DNA of 64,000 bases from Membranipora membranacea. Taxonomy: Eukaryota > Bryozoa > Gymnolaemata > Cheilostomatida > Membraniporidae. Made by a program: the position numbers and the translations under genes. Every line of letters starts with the position of its first letter. Position 1 is the first letter of the stretch. Below, one piece after another: positions 13,201 through 18,886 of this stretch. Where the stretch lies: contig OU612069.1 of assembly GCA_914767715.1 (NCBI GenBank), positions 7,998,001 through 8,062,000 on the forward strand, written 5' to 3'. The notes under the pieces were generated by a model. That model was not told the origin of the DNA. It saw nothing but the letters and a program-made list of their open reading frames with translations, and made no database searches.

Positions 13201-16200
13201 AGATGCGCCTTATGAGGACCTGAACGAAGCACGTAGCATCCAAATCAAAACGCTTGTGGATAACCTGGAGACGTTGGCTATACCTTTGGCTGTGTTCTTA
13301 CTACTGGGTGTCTTAACACTGATAATGTGGAAGCGGCACCAGGCAGGTTGGTATTAACTTAAGTTCCTTCTGTTATTGCAAACCTTTCTAATAAAGTTTT
13401 GAGAGTGCACACCGCATTATTGATCTAGTGACTGAGAAACTGAATTGCCAATGTTTTAACTGAGTTTTTTGCACAAGAAGTTTTCTTCCCTGATTTTGAT
13501 TTTAAACAAAAATAAAATAAGGTACGAATAAAACTCAAAGCCTTACCGATTAATTTGAAACCAAATTGTTGGCAAAAAACAAGGTTGTTGCTGGGTTTGA
13601 AACCTTTTCTTTTTTTTTTCTATGCACTAAGTCTTATTTGACCGCCCTATTTAGCGGGCCCCCTTAAGCTCGGGTGGCTTGTGTGGGGTAGTACCCTATA
13701 CCCTTGCCCGACGTTGCCGGCTACTCTTTTTTGGAAGAGGCAGAAGGGGATCTTTATACTGCATGCAAGCACACAGTAGACCTCCTGTATTTATGGTCCT
13801 GATCCGAACAGACCTTATTTTATCCCAATTGATTACAGAAATACAAATAAATTTAAGGGCTGACCAATGTTGCATACCATGATGTGCTAATCATGTTTGA
13901 GATTTCTGTTTATGCAGAAAAAAAGAGACAGGTGGAAATTCAAAAGGAGAATAATGAAAGGGAGATTATTTTAAACGAAAAGAAATCAAAGTTAGAAGGT
14001 AACTTCTGTCATCAAAAGTCTAAAACTTACTACTTACTGCAATACTGTACTATATATGTTTGATTTTTTGAAGTAACACAATAAAGTATCACCATAGCAT
14101 CGAAATGAATGCAATTTGATAGTTATGGTATAGCCCACCTAGATTCAACAAAGTTGTTCAAACTGAAAATTACATTATAATTATGACACAACCTCCATCA
14201 TTATCACAACGCATTAATGAATATATCAATCATTCAAATATTTCAACCAATCAATCGAGCGATCAATCAATCAATTAATCGAGCGATCAATCAATCGATC
14301 TTTCAATCAATCAATCTATCAATCCATCAATCAATATTCCTTTTCCACAGATAAAAAGAGACAGATAGAAATGAAGATCACAGATACAGGTAAGACACTT
14401 GGTTCAGCAGATAGTTGCAAGTTATCACAAGTCTTCAGCACATCGTATAGGTCTTAATTAGTTTACACATAGATTGATTTATAATTGCGTTTGAATCATT
14501 TTATAATGACTACTTCTCTATTTAGGTGTTTCACCTTTGGTGGATATTCAGGGCTTTATCGACAGTGAAATTGATCACTCAAATAACCTATTGAAGTTTA
14601 ATATAGTATATTTGCAACAATTAAATCACAAAACGGAGTGCTAAAATGTAAGGGTATACAGTTCATTTGAGCTGTTGACAATAGTACTAGTATTTCTTTT
14701 CGGAAAAACCCATATGATACTGAATATGCGCAGATAAAATGTATGTTGTGAACTGTTGCAAAAAATGAGAGGGTATTCGAAGGTCTATACTTTTTTTTAT
14801 GATTAATACCTCTTTTGTAAGGAAAACATACAAATTTAGTTGTTTCTTTTTCCCTAGATATAAATATGGATGAGACTTCTGATATCCAAGTATCTTACAT
14901 TGCATCCAATATCTCAGAATCATCATTCTCTGCTGAAGCTCCAGATGGTGTCAGTAGAAGAAAGAAGCCACAGAATTCAGGTAAAAATATGTCTTCATAA
15001 TAAGCTCAGACCCACTGAATTAGTTTCTTCTCATTGAACGGAAATGAATAATATAGCCTGGGAAATTGAGTAATATAATGCCTTCTACGTTGATGATTTG
15101 GGCCTTTCCTAAAAGCTACTAGGGACTGGCTATTTTTGCGAGCCAATTGTTTGGCAAAAGAAAGCTAACAATGCTTTTCCAGATATTGAATTCAGTGGCC
15201 AGACTCTCTCGTCACAAATGGTGCCATTTCCATTTGGTTTCAGTCAGAACAGTCACTAGCTTGGTCATTAAAAACTGTCAAGCTTGATGAAAAGAGTTTG
15301 ATAATATTGTAACATAATTACACTTGAATATTAAATCAGACAAAGGCAACTTAATGAGCAATTGCAAAGCCATAACCTTTTCAATAGTGAGTTGTAAATT
15401 AGTTGTGGTGCCTATAAAATAAAATCAATTTATACATAGTTCAAATTATAATTCCGTTTGACTCTTTGCATAACAACTTGTTATCCATATAAAAGTTTCA
15501 CTTTTATGGGCCTTATTGACAGTTAAATTACATTGTATATTTATAACCTTTTCAAAAATTATATCACAAAATGGAGTATTGAAATGCCAGGGTATAGGTT
15601 ATTGGTGCTGCTGCCGATTAGTATTAGCATTTGATTTGTGAAGCGCTCAAATACTTATATGGAACATTCTTTAAATTTCTTTTGCAGAACTGGATACAGT
15701 AAACGAAAATGTACCCGATCCAGATTGTCTCAAATTATATGGGGGAATTTAACAGTCCAGGCTTAAGACTTCCTTTGTTTCTTTATCCCTAGATGTATAT
15801 ATGGATGGAACTCCTGAGGTATCCTACATTGCATCCAATATCTCGGAACCATCATTCTATGCTGAAGCTACAGATGGTGTCAGTAGAAGAAAGAAGCCAG
15901 AGAATTTAGGTAAAAACATGTCTTCATAATAAGCAAGACCCACTGAAATAGTCTCTTCTCATGGAATGGAAATATCTTCAAATATCATTTACAGTAAGAT
16001 CACTCAACACAGGGAGTCATCTGGCATGGATTTGATTGACTGTTCCTACTACCATGGATAATATAGTCCGGGAAAATGAGTTGTTTACAAAATCACAAAC
16101 AGTAATATAATGCCTTCTGACATTGATGATTTGGACCTTTCCCAAATGCTACTAGGGACTGGCTATTTTTGCAAGCCACTTGTTTTGCAAAAGAAAGCTT

Positions 16201-18886
16201 ATGATGCTTTTCCAGATATGGAATTCAATGGCCAGACTCTGTCGTCACAAGTAGTGCCATTTCCATTTAGTTTCAATACTAACGGTCGCTAGCTTGGTCA
16301 TCAAAAACTGTCAAACTTGGTGAAGAGAGTTTAATAATATTGTAACAAAACTACACGGAACAATAAGGGAATAAACATTGCTTCCTTGGCCAAGGGAAAG
16401 AAAAGCAAAGACCCGGTCAAATCATCAAAGCGACAAAGAATTTTAGTGTGACCAGGGAGAATGGAAGGGGGAGGAGCTTGCACTAGTAGTATTGGCCAAT
16501 CACAGACAAGTACTGGTGAATAGATGTTGATTACGGCTGAAATAAGTATTTTAATAGATACATCACACTCATGTTATTATGTTTTAGCCATGAAATATAC
16601 CAATCCATTAAAAATTATTGTCACCAACTTATCTAGAACACTTGAATTATGTACTGGACAAGTTATTACAACACAATTGTGCTAATAACACTCATTAATC
16701 ATCAATGAAAGGCCCATGCCGACATATTTCGCTCCTTGAATTGCCACATTCTGTAAGATTCCCAGCCTTCTAGTGACAGTAGGTATGTAAATAGGATACT
16801 GTTGGACAGCTCTCAACACTCCCTAATCACATGTGCTGAAATAATATTCAGATTCACAAGCTAAGTTTCTTTTCCTCAATGAAACAACTCGAAAAATTGA
16901 TACTATTATGGGTACCTTGCCCTGTAAGATTTGTTTATCAAGATGATTGTTTTTAGCTCTAAGAATTGTTTTACTACCCTTTCACATGTGTTCTTCAGCC
17001 ATAAGAAGAATAATAAAGAATAATTTCATTCTACAATACAACAAAAATGATATTTTATTTTTGAACTTTCCATTGGAAAGTCATAGATTTGTCACTTGAG
17101 AAGTTGTCAACCCACACTTTTCCATTCACTTATCGTGGTTTCGTTGTGAGGGCACAACTCCAAAACGTAAGAAAGATCATGTTATAATAAGAGGTGTGGC
17201 CTATCGAGTGCAGGCTCCCCCCCCCCTTCCATTTTCCCTGGTGTGACTAGGTCTCAAACCTCAATAATTATTTATGTGAATCTGTCAGGTACAAGCAAAT
17301 CTTTTATTTATGCATTTATGTCTACAGAAAAGGTGACACCAAAGAGCTCAGCGCTATCGACGGGAGAGCTGAAGCCAAAAAAATCAGGAAAGGTGAAATC
17401 ATCAAAATCTACGCTCAAGCCTGGAAAGAACGAAGATGATCAAGACAAGAAATCAAAGAAGGGTAAAGAAGGCAAGACTTGTGACAATAATAATTGAATC
17501 ATTTTCATCGGTATTTGATTATTAAATCAGACAACGGCAACTAATTGAGCAATTGCAAAGTCATAACCTTTATCAATAGTGATTTGTAAATAAGTTGTGG
17601 TGCAGGCGCTCAAAAAATTTCAAATCCAGTTAGGATAGGACAGGAAAGATAATTAGTATGTGCATCAAAATCACACTGATCATGTGATATACAATTAATA
17701 CAGTGGGTAATATAGCCCGGGAAAATGAGTTGTTTACAAAATCACAAACAGTAATATAATGCCTTCTGATATTGATGATTTGGACCTTTTCCAAATGCTA
17801 CAGGGACTGGCTATTATTGCAAGCCACTTGTTTTGCAAAAGAAAGCTAATGATGCTTTTCCAGATATGGAATTCAATGGCAAGACTCTGTCGTCACAAGT
17901 AGTGCCATTTCCATTTAGTTTCAATACTAACGGTCGCTAGCTTGGTCATCAAAAACTGTCAAGCTTGATGAAAAGAGTTTAATAATATTGTAACAAAACT
18001 ACACGGAACCCCAAGGGAATAAACATTTCTTCCTTGGCCAAGGGAAAGAAAAGCAAAGACCTGGTCAAATCATCAAAGCGACAAAGTATGTTAGTGTGAC
18101 TAGGTCTCAAACCTCCATTATTCCTTATGTGAATCTGTCAGGTACAAGGAAATCTTTTATTTATGCATTTATGTCTACAGAAAAGGTGACACCAAAGAGC
18201 TCAGCGCTATCGACAGGAGAGCTGAAGCCAAAAAAATCAGGAAAGGTGAAATCATCAAAATCTAAGCTCAAGCCTGGAAAGAGTGAAGATGATCAAGACA
18301 AGAAATCAAAGAAGGGGAAAGAAGGCAAGACTTGTGACAATAATAATTGAATCATTTTCATCGGTATTTGATTATTAAATCAGACAACGGCAACTAATTG
18401 AGCAATTGCAAAGCCATAACCTTTTCAATAGTGATTTGTAAATTAGTTGTGGTGCAGGGGCTCAAAAAATTTCAAATCCAGTTAGGATAGGACAGGAAAG
18501 ATAATTAGTATGTGCATCAAAATCACACTGATCATATGATATACAACTGCATATTTTCCGCAGATCGATAGTGAGGGAATTTTAACAACTTATCATGAAT
18601 ACCATCACAAGGGGTTTGTGTGACGACCCAAGTTCAGATTCATTTATCAGGGGCGGGTTGAGTTTTTTTCTCATAATAAATTGACTCTAACGATCAGAAA
18701 TACACATGAAAATTGTGCAGTCTCACGGTCAATGTGCATCAAAATGCCAATTGCTCTTTTGTCTCCTTTGTAGAGGCTGATGAGATAACCAGCTTATCCG
18801 CTCAAGAAGGCAAGAAACCTGTTAAAAAACGCTCAACAGTTTCAACAAAATCCAAATCTTCGAAAAAAGATGGCAAAAAAATGTGA
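1033..18886 (+). CDS. Partial multi-exon gene: cysteine-rich single-pass membrane protein (whole span)
   Basis: This entry spans a spliced gene model; the exons are listed separately. The model has 16 ectodomain/TM exons, four small tail exons and alternative terminal exons. Joined with the first terminal exon they total 3110 bp. With the one base owed by the missing upstream exon, this gives 1036 codons plus a stop. All junctions are AG/GT and phase-compatible. The ectodomain has about 113 Cys in EB-like/EGF-like and DxDC modules. N-glycosylation sequons lie in the third (NNT), fourth (NVT) and eleventh (NIT) exons, and one 19-residue TM helix is followed by KR. No signal peptide or start codon is visible, so the 5' end lies left of the window. 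The likely role is a cell-surface adhesion or receptor protein; that is inferred from architecture only. I do not recognise the gene. The nearest family description is EB-module (PF01683-type) surface proteins. Confidence 0.85.
1218..1776 (+). other. Intron, no other feature seen
   Basis: AT-rich intron between two phase-0 boundaries. I see no coding segment or mobile element in it. Confidence 0.7.
1777..1915 (+). CDS. Exon 2: Cys-rich (8 Cys)
   Basis: The acceptor is ...ttgtcag before 1777 (a second AG three bases later would drop one Gln) and the donor is GTATGT at 1916. Phase is 0 to 1. It encodes 46 residues with a DxDC module (YSDLDC, then RLC and GVC) and a KCDCDPDSTC tail. It continues the frame of exon 1 directly. 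Confidence 0.85.
2286..2416 (+). CDS. Exon 3: Gly-rich linker with 4 Cys
   Basis: The acceptor is ...ttactatag before 2286 and the donor is GTGAGA at 2417. Phase is 1 to 0. It encodes about 44 residues with four Cys, an N-glycosylation sequon (NNT) and a run of six Gly (GTGGGGGGVLG) that probably acts as a flexible spacer. The evidence is the open phase-matched frame and good splice sites. Confidence 0.75.
2531..2700 (-). mobile_element. SINE-like, tRNA-derived copy (family 1), minus strand
   Basis: Read on the minus strand it has an exact pol III B box (GGTTCGAATCC), then GCTAATGGAGGTGA and the 3' tail AAGGATGCGCTAAAT. The same tail and a near-identical GCTAAT(GAT)GGAGGTGA follow a B-box-like sequence on the plus strand at 8190-8340. 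Shared tail plus B box in opposite orientations indicates one dispersed SINE family. The 5' limit is uncertain. Confidence 0.65.
3390..3455. repeat. TA-rich microsatellite
   Basis: An impure (TA)n / ATGTATAT tract directly abuts the small inverted repeat at 3453-3523. Confidence 0.8.
3453..3523. repeat. 71-bp foldback (MITE-like inverted repeat)
   Basis: The left arm has AGGT then GTATCCAGTTTCC (3461-3473). The right arm, reverse-complemented, has AGGT then GTATCCCGTTTCC (3503-3515), a 12 of 13 match. Pairing continues inward through a TATATC core. The element sits at a TA-rich site. Confidence 0.6.
3794..4242. mobile_element. hAT-like non-autonomous DNA transposon, 449 bp
   Basis: The left terminus CAGGGGTGCTCAAACTTT (3794-3811) and the right terminus, reverse-complemented CAAGGGTGCTCAAACTTT, match at 17 of 18 positions, and similarity continues to a GTGGGCCA block. 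The flanks are CCTTAGAG (3786-3793) and CCTTAGAA (4243-4250), an 8-bp target-site duplication with one mismatch. An 8-bp TSD plus CAGGG-type TIRs is the hallmark of hAT elements. The interior has a short open frame (3955-4206) but nothing I recognise as transposase. Confidence 0.85.
4328..4448 (+). CDS. Exon 4: Cys-rich (5 Cys), start of an EB-like module
   Basis: The acceptor is ...tgttttccag before 4328 and the donor is GTGAGT at 4449. Phase is 0 to 1. It encodes about 40 residues with an NVT sequon. Its last part (CDQYSHPSYCG) joins exon 5 to give an EB-like spacing C-x8-C-x5-C-x4-C-x-C-x7-C. Confidence 0.85.
4727..5038. repeat. Tandem duplication in intron, with tRNA-like piece on minus strand
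   Basis: Copy 1 (4727-4848) and copy 2 (4849-5038) both start with TTATTGCAATGTGGCTTGCC and end with a 'TTACACATTCATGAGTGTT...GACGAACAACCATCTG' block. Copy 2 has about 60-70 extra bases that include, on the minus strand, a B-box-like GGGTTCAAGCCCC. The repeat ends about 12 bases before the acceptor of exon 5. Confidence 0.8.
5051..5233 (+). CDS. Exon 5: Cys-rich (8 Cys), EB-like
   Basis: The acceptor is ...ctggttacag before 5051 and the donor is G|GTATTT at 5234. Phase is 1 to 1. It encodes about 61 residues. It opens LNSLC...GFCDC...GVC, completing the EB-like module begun in exon 4, then carries a second group (ESC, GDC, LVC, QSC) and ends in an acidic stretch, DIDEDIF. Confidence 0.85.
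5234..5761 (+). other. Intron, no other feature seen
   Basis: AT-rich intron between phase-1 boundaries. I see no repeat or coding segment. Confidence 0.7.
5762..5902 (+). CDS. Exon 6: Cys-rich (9 Cys)
   Basis: The acceptor is ...tttttgcag before 5762. The donor is the weak ACAA|GTGGGT at 5903, chosen because it alone gives the phase-1 end needed by exon 7 and produces a clean CET-NSDCG junction. It encodes about 47 residues with DSQC...VC...GYC and NC...SC...GVC groups. Confidence 0.8.
5903..6403 (+). other. Intron with poly-G tract
   Basis: It contains a G-rich run (GGGGAGGGGGGGGGG) near 5959-5973. I see no coding or mobile sequence. Confidence 0.65.
6404..6577 (+). CDS. Exon 7: Cys-rich (9 Cys)
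   Basis: The acceptor is ...gcttttag before 6404 and the donor is a strong G|GTAAGT at 6578. Phase is 1 to 1. It encodes about 58 residues with two DxDC modules (NSDCG...VC...IC and QSNDDC...TC...LC) and a final LDADCG that continues into exon 8. Confidence 0.9.
6818..6967 (+). CDS. Exon 8: contains furin-type site RKRR
   Basis: The acceptor is ...tatgcag before 6818 and the donor is a weak G|GTTTGA at 6968. Phase is 1 to 1. It encodes about 50 residues with only four Cys. Near its start it has SRKRR followed by FSF, matching the furin consensus R-X-K/R-R. The frame stays open past the donor to 7245 through a His-rich microsatellite, so a retained-intron form cannot be excluded. The junction into exon 9 is otherwise clean (GNGP-D-PPEC). 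Confidence 0.75.
6968..7682 (+). other. Intron beginning with an ATC/CAT microsatellite
   Basis: An impure (ATC)n tract fills about 6999-7076. Read in the frame of exon 8 it encodes a run rich in His, which then continues into Thr-rich residues until a stop at 7243-7245. The rest is featureless. Confidence 0.7.
7683..7810 (+). CDS. Exon 9: contains second furin-type site RQKR
   Basis: The acceptor is ...catttcag before 7683 and the donor is GTCAGT at 7811. Phase is 1 to 0. It encodes about 43 residues with three Cys. The segment DKRQKRQSSES contains RQKR, matching the furin consensus. Together with RKRR in exon 8 this would bracket a 57-residue, five-Cys peptide. Confidence 0.8.
8001..8130 (+). 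CDS. Exon 10: EB-like module (5 Cys)
   Basis: The acceptor is ...tttttctag before 8001. The donor G|GTATGG at 8131 is preferred over the in-frame CAG|GTCTTT at 8118, because only the former ends in phase 1 as exon 11 requires. It encodes about 43 residues with spacing C-x8-C-x5-C-x-C-x11-C, close to an EB module. Confidence 0.8.
8190..8340 (+). mobile_element. SINE-like, tRNA-derived copy (family 1), plus strand
   Basis: An A-box-like TGGCAGGGTGGTTAGGA, a B-box-like AGTTTGAATCA, then GCTAATGATGGAGGTGA and the tail AAGGATGCGCTAAAT (8323-8337). The last two are shared with the antisense copy at 2531-2700. It fills most of the short intron between exons 10 and 11. Confidence 0.65.
8385..8615 (+). 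CDS. Exon 11: longest Cys-rich exon (12 Cys)
   Basis: The acceptor is ...cgtatttcag before 8385. The donor is G|GTATGT at 8616 (a second phase-1 donor, G|GTGAAG, lies at 8610). Phase is 1 to 1. It encodes about 77 residues with 12 Cys: EEGDC...TC...GYC, then SGC...SC...VC and NQC...RC...GVC, and an NIT sequon near the end. Confidence 0.88.
8616..9318 (+). other. Intron with a SINE-like insertion
   Basis: It carries the family-2 SINE-like copy at about 9055-9230. The short open frame at 8781-8981 has no splice sites or cysteine pattern and is taken as chance. Confidence 0.7.
9055..9230 (+). mobile_element. SINE-like, tRNA-derived copy (family 2)
   Basis: An A box TGGCTCAGTTTGGTTAGAA starts at 9061 and a B-box-like GTTTGAGTCCC lies about 50 bases downstream. 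Further on come ACTGGGGTTTGTTTG and the tail GCCCTTAAGGCA (9216-9227). A second copy at about 9921-10080 shares the A box, the ACTGGG..YGTTTG block and the tail. Confidence 0.7.
9319..9467 (+). CDS. Exon 12: EB-like module (7 Cys)
   Basis: The acceptor is ...ctgtttcag before 9319 and the donor is CAG|GTTTGT at 9468. Phase is 1 to 0. It encodes about 50 residues whose module spacing C-x5-C-x9-C-x4-C-x-C-x10-C is identical to that of exon 15. That supports duplication of a module-encoding exon. Confidence 0.85.
9703..9918. mobile_element. 216-bp foldback element with G-rich arms, flanked by TA
   Basis: The left arm (9703-9782) and right arm (9840-9918) are imperfect reverse complements over about 80 bp. 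Both are bounded by TA (9701-9702 and 9919-9920). Each arm is itself palindromic, with GACAAGCTTTGT and ACAAAGCTTGTC on either side of a G-rich (left) or C-rich (right) spacer. The arrangement suggests a MITE/foldback transposon with a TA target. Confidence 0.8.
9921..10080 (+). mobile_element. SINE-like, tRNA-derived copy (family 2), second copy
   Basis: An A-box-like TTACCTCAGATGGTTAGAG, an exact B box GGTTCGAATCC (9979-9989), then ACTGGGCTCGTTTG and the tail GCCCTTAAGGCA (10064-10075). It is shared with the copy at 9055-9230. It lacks a convincing anticodon arm or acceptor pairing, so it is not a tRNA gene. Confidence 0.7.
10216..10426 (+). CDS. Exon 13: Cys-rich (10 Cys), EB-like
   Basis: The acceptor is ...aaaattcag before 10216 and the donor is G|GTATGA at 10427. 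Phase is 0 to 1. It encodes 70 residues. One module has spacing C-x6-C-x6-C-x-C-x12-C. A second begins CQDETTC...HC and is completed by exon 14 (SCIC). Confidence 0.88.
10624..10767 (+). CDS. Exon 14: Cys-rich (9 Cys)
   Basis: A long polypyrimidine tract and cag precede 10624, and the donor is a strong G|GTAAGA at 10768. Phase is 1 to 1. It encodes about 48 residues with SCIC...WC...GFC and then NEC...GC...LVC...YC. Confidence 0.88.
10768..12069 (+). other. 1.3-kb AT-rich intron
   Basis: No coding segment is visible. It has a direct repeat of about 45 bp (TCATGTCCAATAT[A/G]CTGTCC core) at about 11351-11396 and 11948-11997, and an inverted TAACGCTATC at about 11325 and 11847. These hint at an old insertion that I could not delimit. 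Confidence 0.6.
12070..12239 (+). CDS. Exon 15: EB-like module (7 Cys)
   Basis: The acceptor is ...tttattgcag before 12070 and the donor is GTGAGT at 12240. Phase is 1 to 0. It encodes about 57 residues with module spacing C-x5-C-x9-C-x4-C-x-C-x10-C, identical to exon 12, then LETCTR. Confidence 0.88.
12240..13153 (+). other. Intron with a short ATGG repeat
   Basis: It includes (ATGG)n at about 12481-12496. It joins phase-0 boundaries and no missing exon is implied. Confidence 0.65.
13154..13346 (+). CDS. Exon 16: last Cys module, transmembrane helix and stop-transfer
   Basis: The acceptor is ...cttttacag before 13154 and the donor is G|GTTGGT at 13347. Phase is 0 to 1. It encodes 64 residues. 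Residues 1-15 finish a DxDC module (DADC...AC...GYC), residues 16-40 form a Cys-free juxtamembrane stem, and residues 41-59 are a hydrophobic helix (LAIPLAVFLLLGVLTLIMW). KRH follows, the expected inner-side positive charge of a type I protein. Confidence 0.92.
13347..13917 (+). other. Intron, no other feature seen
   Basis: Phase-1 intron with a poly-T tract near 13610. The open frame at 13679-13882 has no splice or composition support. Confidence 0.65.
13918..13998 (+). CDS. Tail exon Q: charged juxtamembrane segment
   Basis: The acceptor is ...tttatgcag before 13918 and the donor is G|GTAACT at 13999. It is an 81-bp phase 1-1 exon. It encodes 27 mostly charged residues starting EKKRQVEIQKE, probably helical or coiled-coil. 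It resembles tail exon R (DKKRQIEMK), so the two probably arose by exon duplication. Confidence 0.82.
14216..14336. repeat. (ATCA)n microsatellite
   Basis: Degenerate ATCA/ATCG tetranucleotide repeats end just before the acceptor of the next tail exon. Confidence 0.9.
14351..14389 (+). CDS. Tail exon R: 39-bp micro-exon
   Basis: The acceptor is ...ttttccacag before 14351 and the donor is a strong G|GTAAGA at 14390. Phase is 1-1. It encodes DKKRQIEMKITDT. Resemblance to exon Q and good splice sites support it despite its size. Confidence 0.75.
14390..14857 (+). other. Intron; left part of the tail-exon duplication unit
   Basis: From about 14465 the sequence is related to about 15430-15650 (for example TTTCACCTTTGGTGG... 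and CACAAAACGGAGT versus CACAAAATGGAGT). This marks the start of duplicated unit I. Confidence 0.6.
14858..14980 (+). CDS. Tail exon S (copy 1)
   Basis: The acceptor is ...tttccctag before 14858 and the donor is G|GTAAAA at 14981. It is a phase 1-1 exon of 41 residues: acidic/Ser-rich, with SYIASNISESSF in the middle and SRRKKP near the end. It is the first of two paralogous copies; the second is at 15793-15909. Confidence 0.82.
14981..15792 (+). other. Intron; remainder of duplicated unit I (terminal exon lost)
   Basis: Positions 15052-15310 match 16059-16340 and 17710-17990. After about 15318 the sequence jumps directly to the region that follows the terminal exon in the other units (AAATCAGACAA.GGCAACT), so unit I has lost the terminal exon. 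Confidence 0.75.
15688..15752 (+). CDS. Possible short alternative terminal exon
   Basis: A good polypyrimidine tract and gcag precede 15688. Entering in phase 1 the frame reads E-LDTVNENVPDPDCLKLYGGI and then stops at 15750-15752. It would give a short tail ending after exon S. No poly(A) signal was identified close by, and it could simply be a cryptic acceptor. Confidence 0.35.
15793..15909 (+). CDS. Tail exon S' (copy 2)
   Basis: The acceptor is ...atccctag before 15793 and the donor is G|GTAAAA at 15910. It is a phase 1-1 exon of 39 residues sharing SYIASNISE, SF.AEA.DGVSRRKKP with exon S. It is two codons shorter than exon S, near its start. Including both, either or neither copy preserves the frame, so tail length could vary by splicing. 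Confidence 0.82.
   Translation: MYIWMELLRYPTLHPISRNHHSMLKLQMVSVEERSQRI
15910..17327 (+). other. Intron; duplicated unit II interrupted by a transposon
   Basis: Positions 16059-16452 and 17241 onward match unit III (17707-18555). The two parts are split by the TIR element at 16453-17240. An open frame at 16110-16292 lies in the shared sequence but is frameshifted in the other two copies. Confidence 0.75.
16453..17240. mobile_element. 788-bp TIR DNA transposon with a 7-bp TSD
   Basis: The left TIR is CAGGGAGAATGGAAGGGGG... and the right TIR reverse-complemented is CAGGGAAAATGGAAGGGGG..., running through GGAGC.TGCACT (about 34 bp). The flanks GTGTGAC (16446-16452) and GTGTGAC (17241-17247) are identical. 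The tandem paralogue has a single GTGTGAC at 18094-18100 with no insertion. It has no transposase-like open frame, so it is non-autonomous. The family is uncertain: CAGGG termini suggest hAT, but that family usually makes 8-bp duplications. Confidence 0.9.
17328..17497 (+). CDS. Terminal exon T1: Lys/Ser-rich C-terminus
   Basis: The acceptor is ...tgtctacag before 17328. Entered in phase 1 it encodes 56 residues and a TGA stop. It is very basic, with KPKKSGKVKSSKS and DKKSKKGKEGK, and ends TCDNNN. ATTAAA at 17521-17526 could serve as a poly(A) signal. It is nearly identical to T2, differing by two residues (T/K and N/S). Confidence 0.8.
17498..18180 (+). other. Spacer between terminal exon copies (duplicated unit III begins about 17707)
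   Basis: Positions 17498-17700 repeat as 18351-18555. Positions 17707 onward repeat 16059 onward. No additional exon is visible; the S-type exon is missing from unit III. Confidence 0.75.
18181..18350 (+). CDS. Terminal exon T2: duplicate Lys/Ser-rich C-terminus
   Basis: The acceptor is ...tgtctacag before 18181. The frame, length and stop are the same as in T1. It is 56 residues ending TCDNNN, with ATTAAA at 18374-18379. T1 and T2 would compete as 3' ends. Both remain fully open, so either could be used. Confidence 0.75.
18774..18886 (+). CDS. Terminal exon U: diverged Lys/Ser-rich C-terminus
   Basis: The acceptor is ...tcctttgtag before 18774. Entered in phase 1 it encodes 37 residues, EADEITSLSAQEGKKPVKKR... 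ending SSKKDGKKM and a TGA stop at 18884-18886. Its composition matches T1/T2 (KPKK/KPVKK, SKSSKK) and it is probably an older terminal-exon copy or the original end. A possible ATTAAA lies at 19027-19032. Confidence 0.7.

Larger units (their letters stand above)
15052..18555. repeat. Three-fold tandem duplication of the tail region
   Basis: A recognisable core (…TAATGCCTTCT…GATGATTTGG…) occurs at about 15080, 16107 and 17758. Units II and III are each about 850 bp once the 795-bp transposon plus TSD is removed. Unit I lacks the T exon and unit III lacks an S exon, so each unit kept different parts. Confidence 0.85.

Noticed and set aside
16110-16292. 60-codon open frame (MPSDIDDLDL...) in duplicated unit II
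   Set aside because: The matching sequence in unit III has a 2-base deletion and in unit I changes that close the frame, so it is not maintained.
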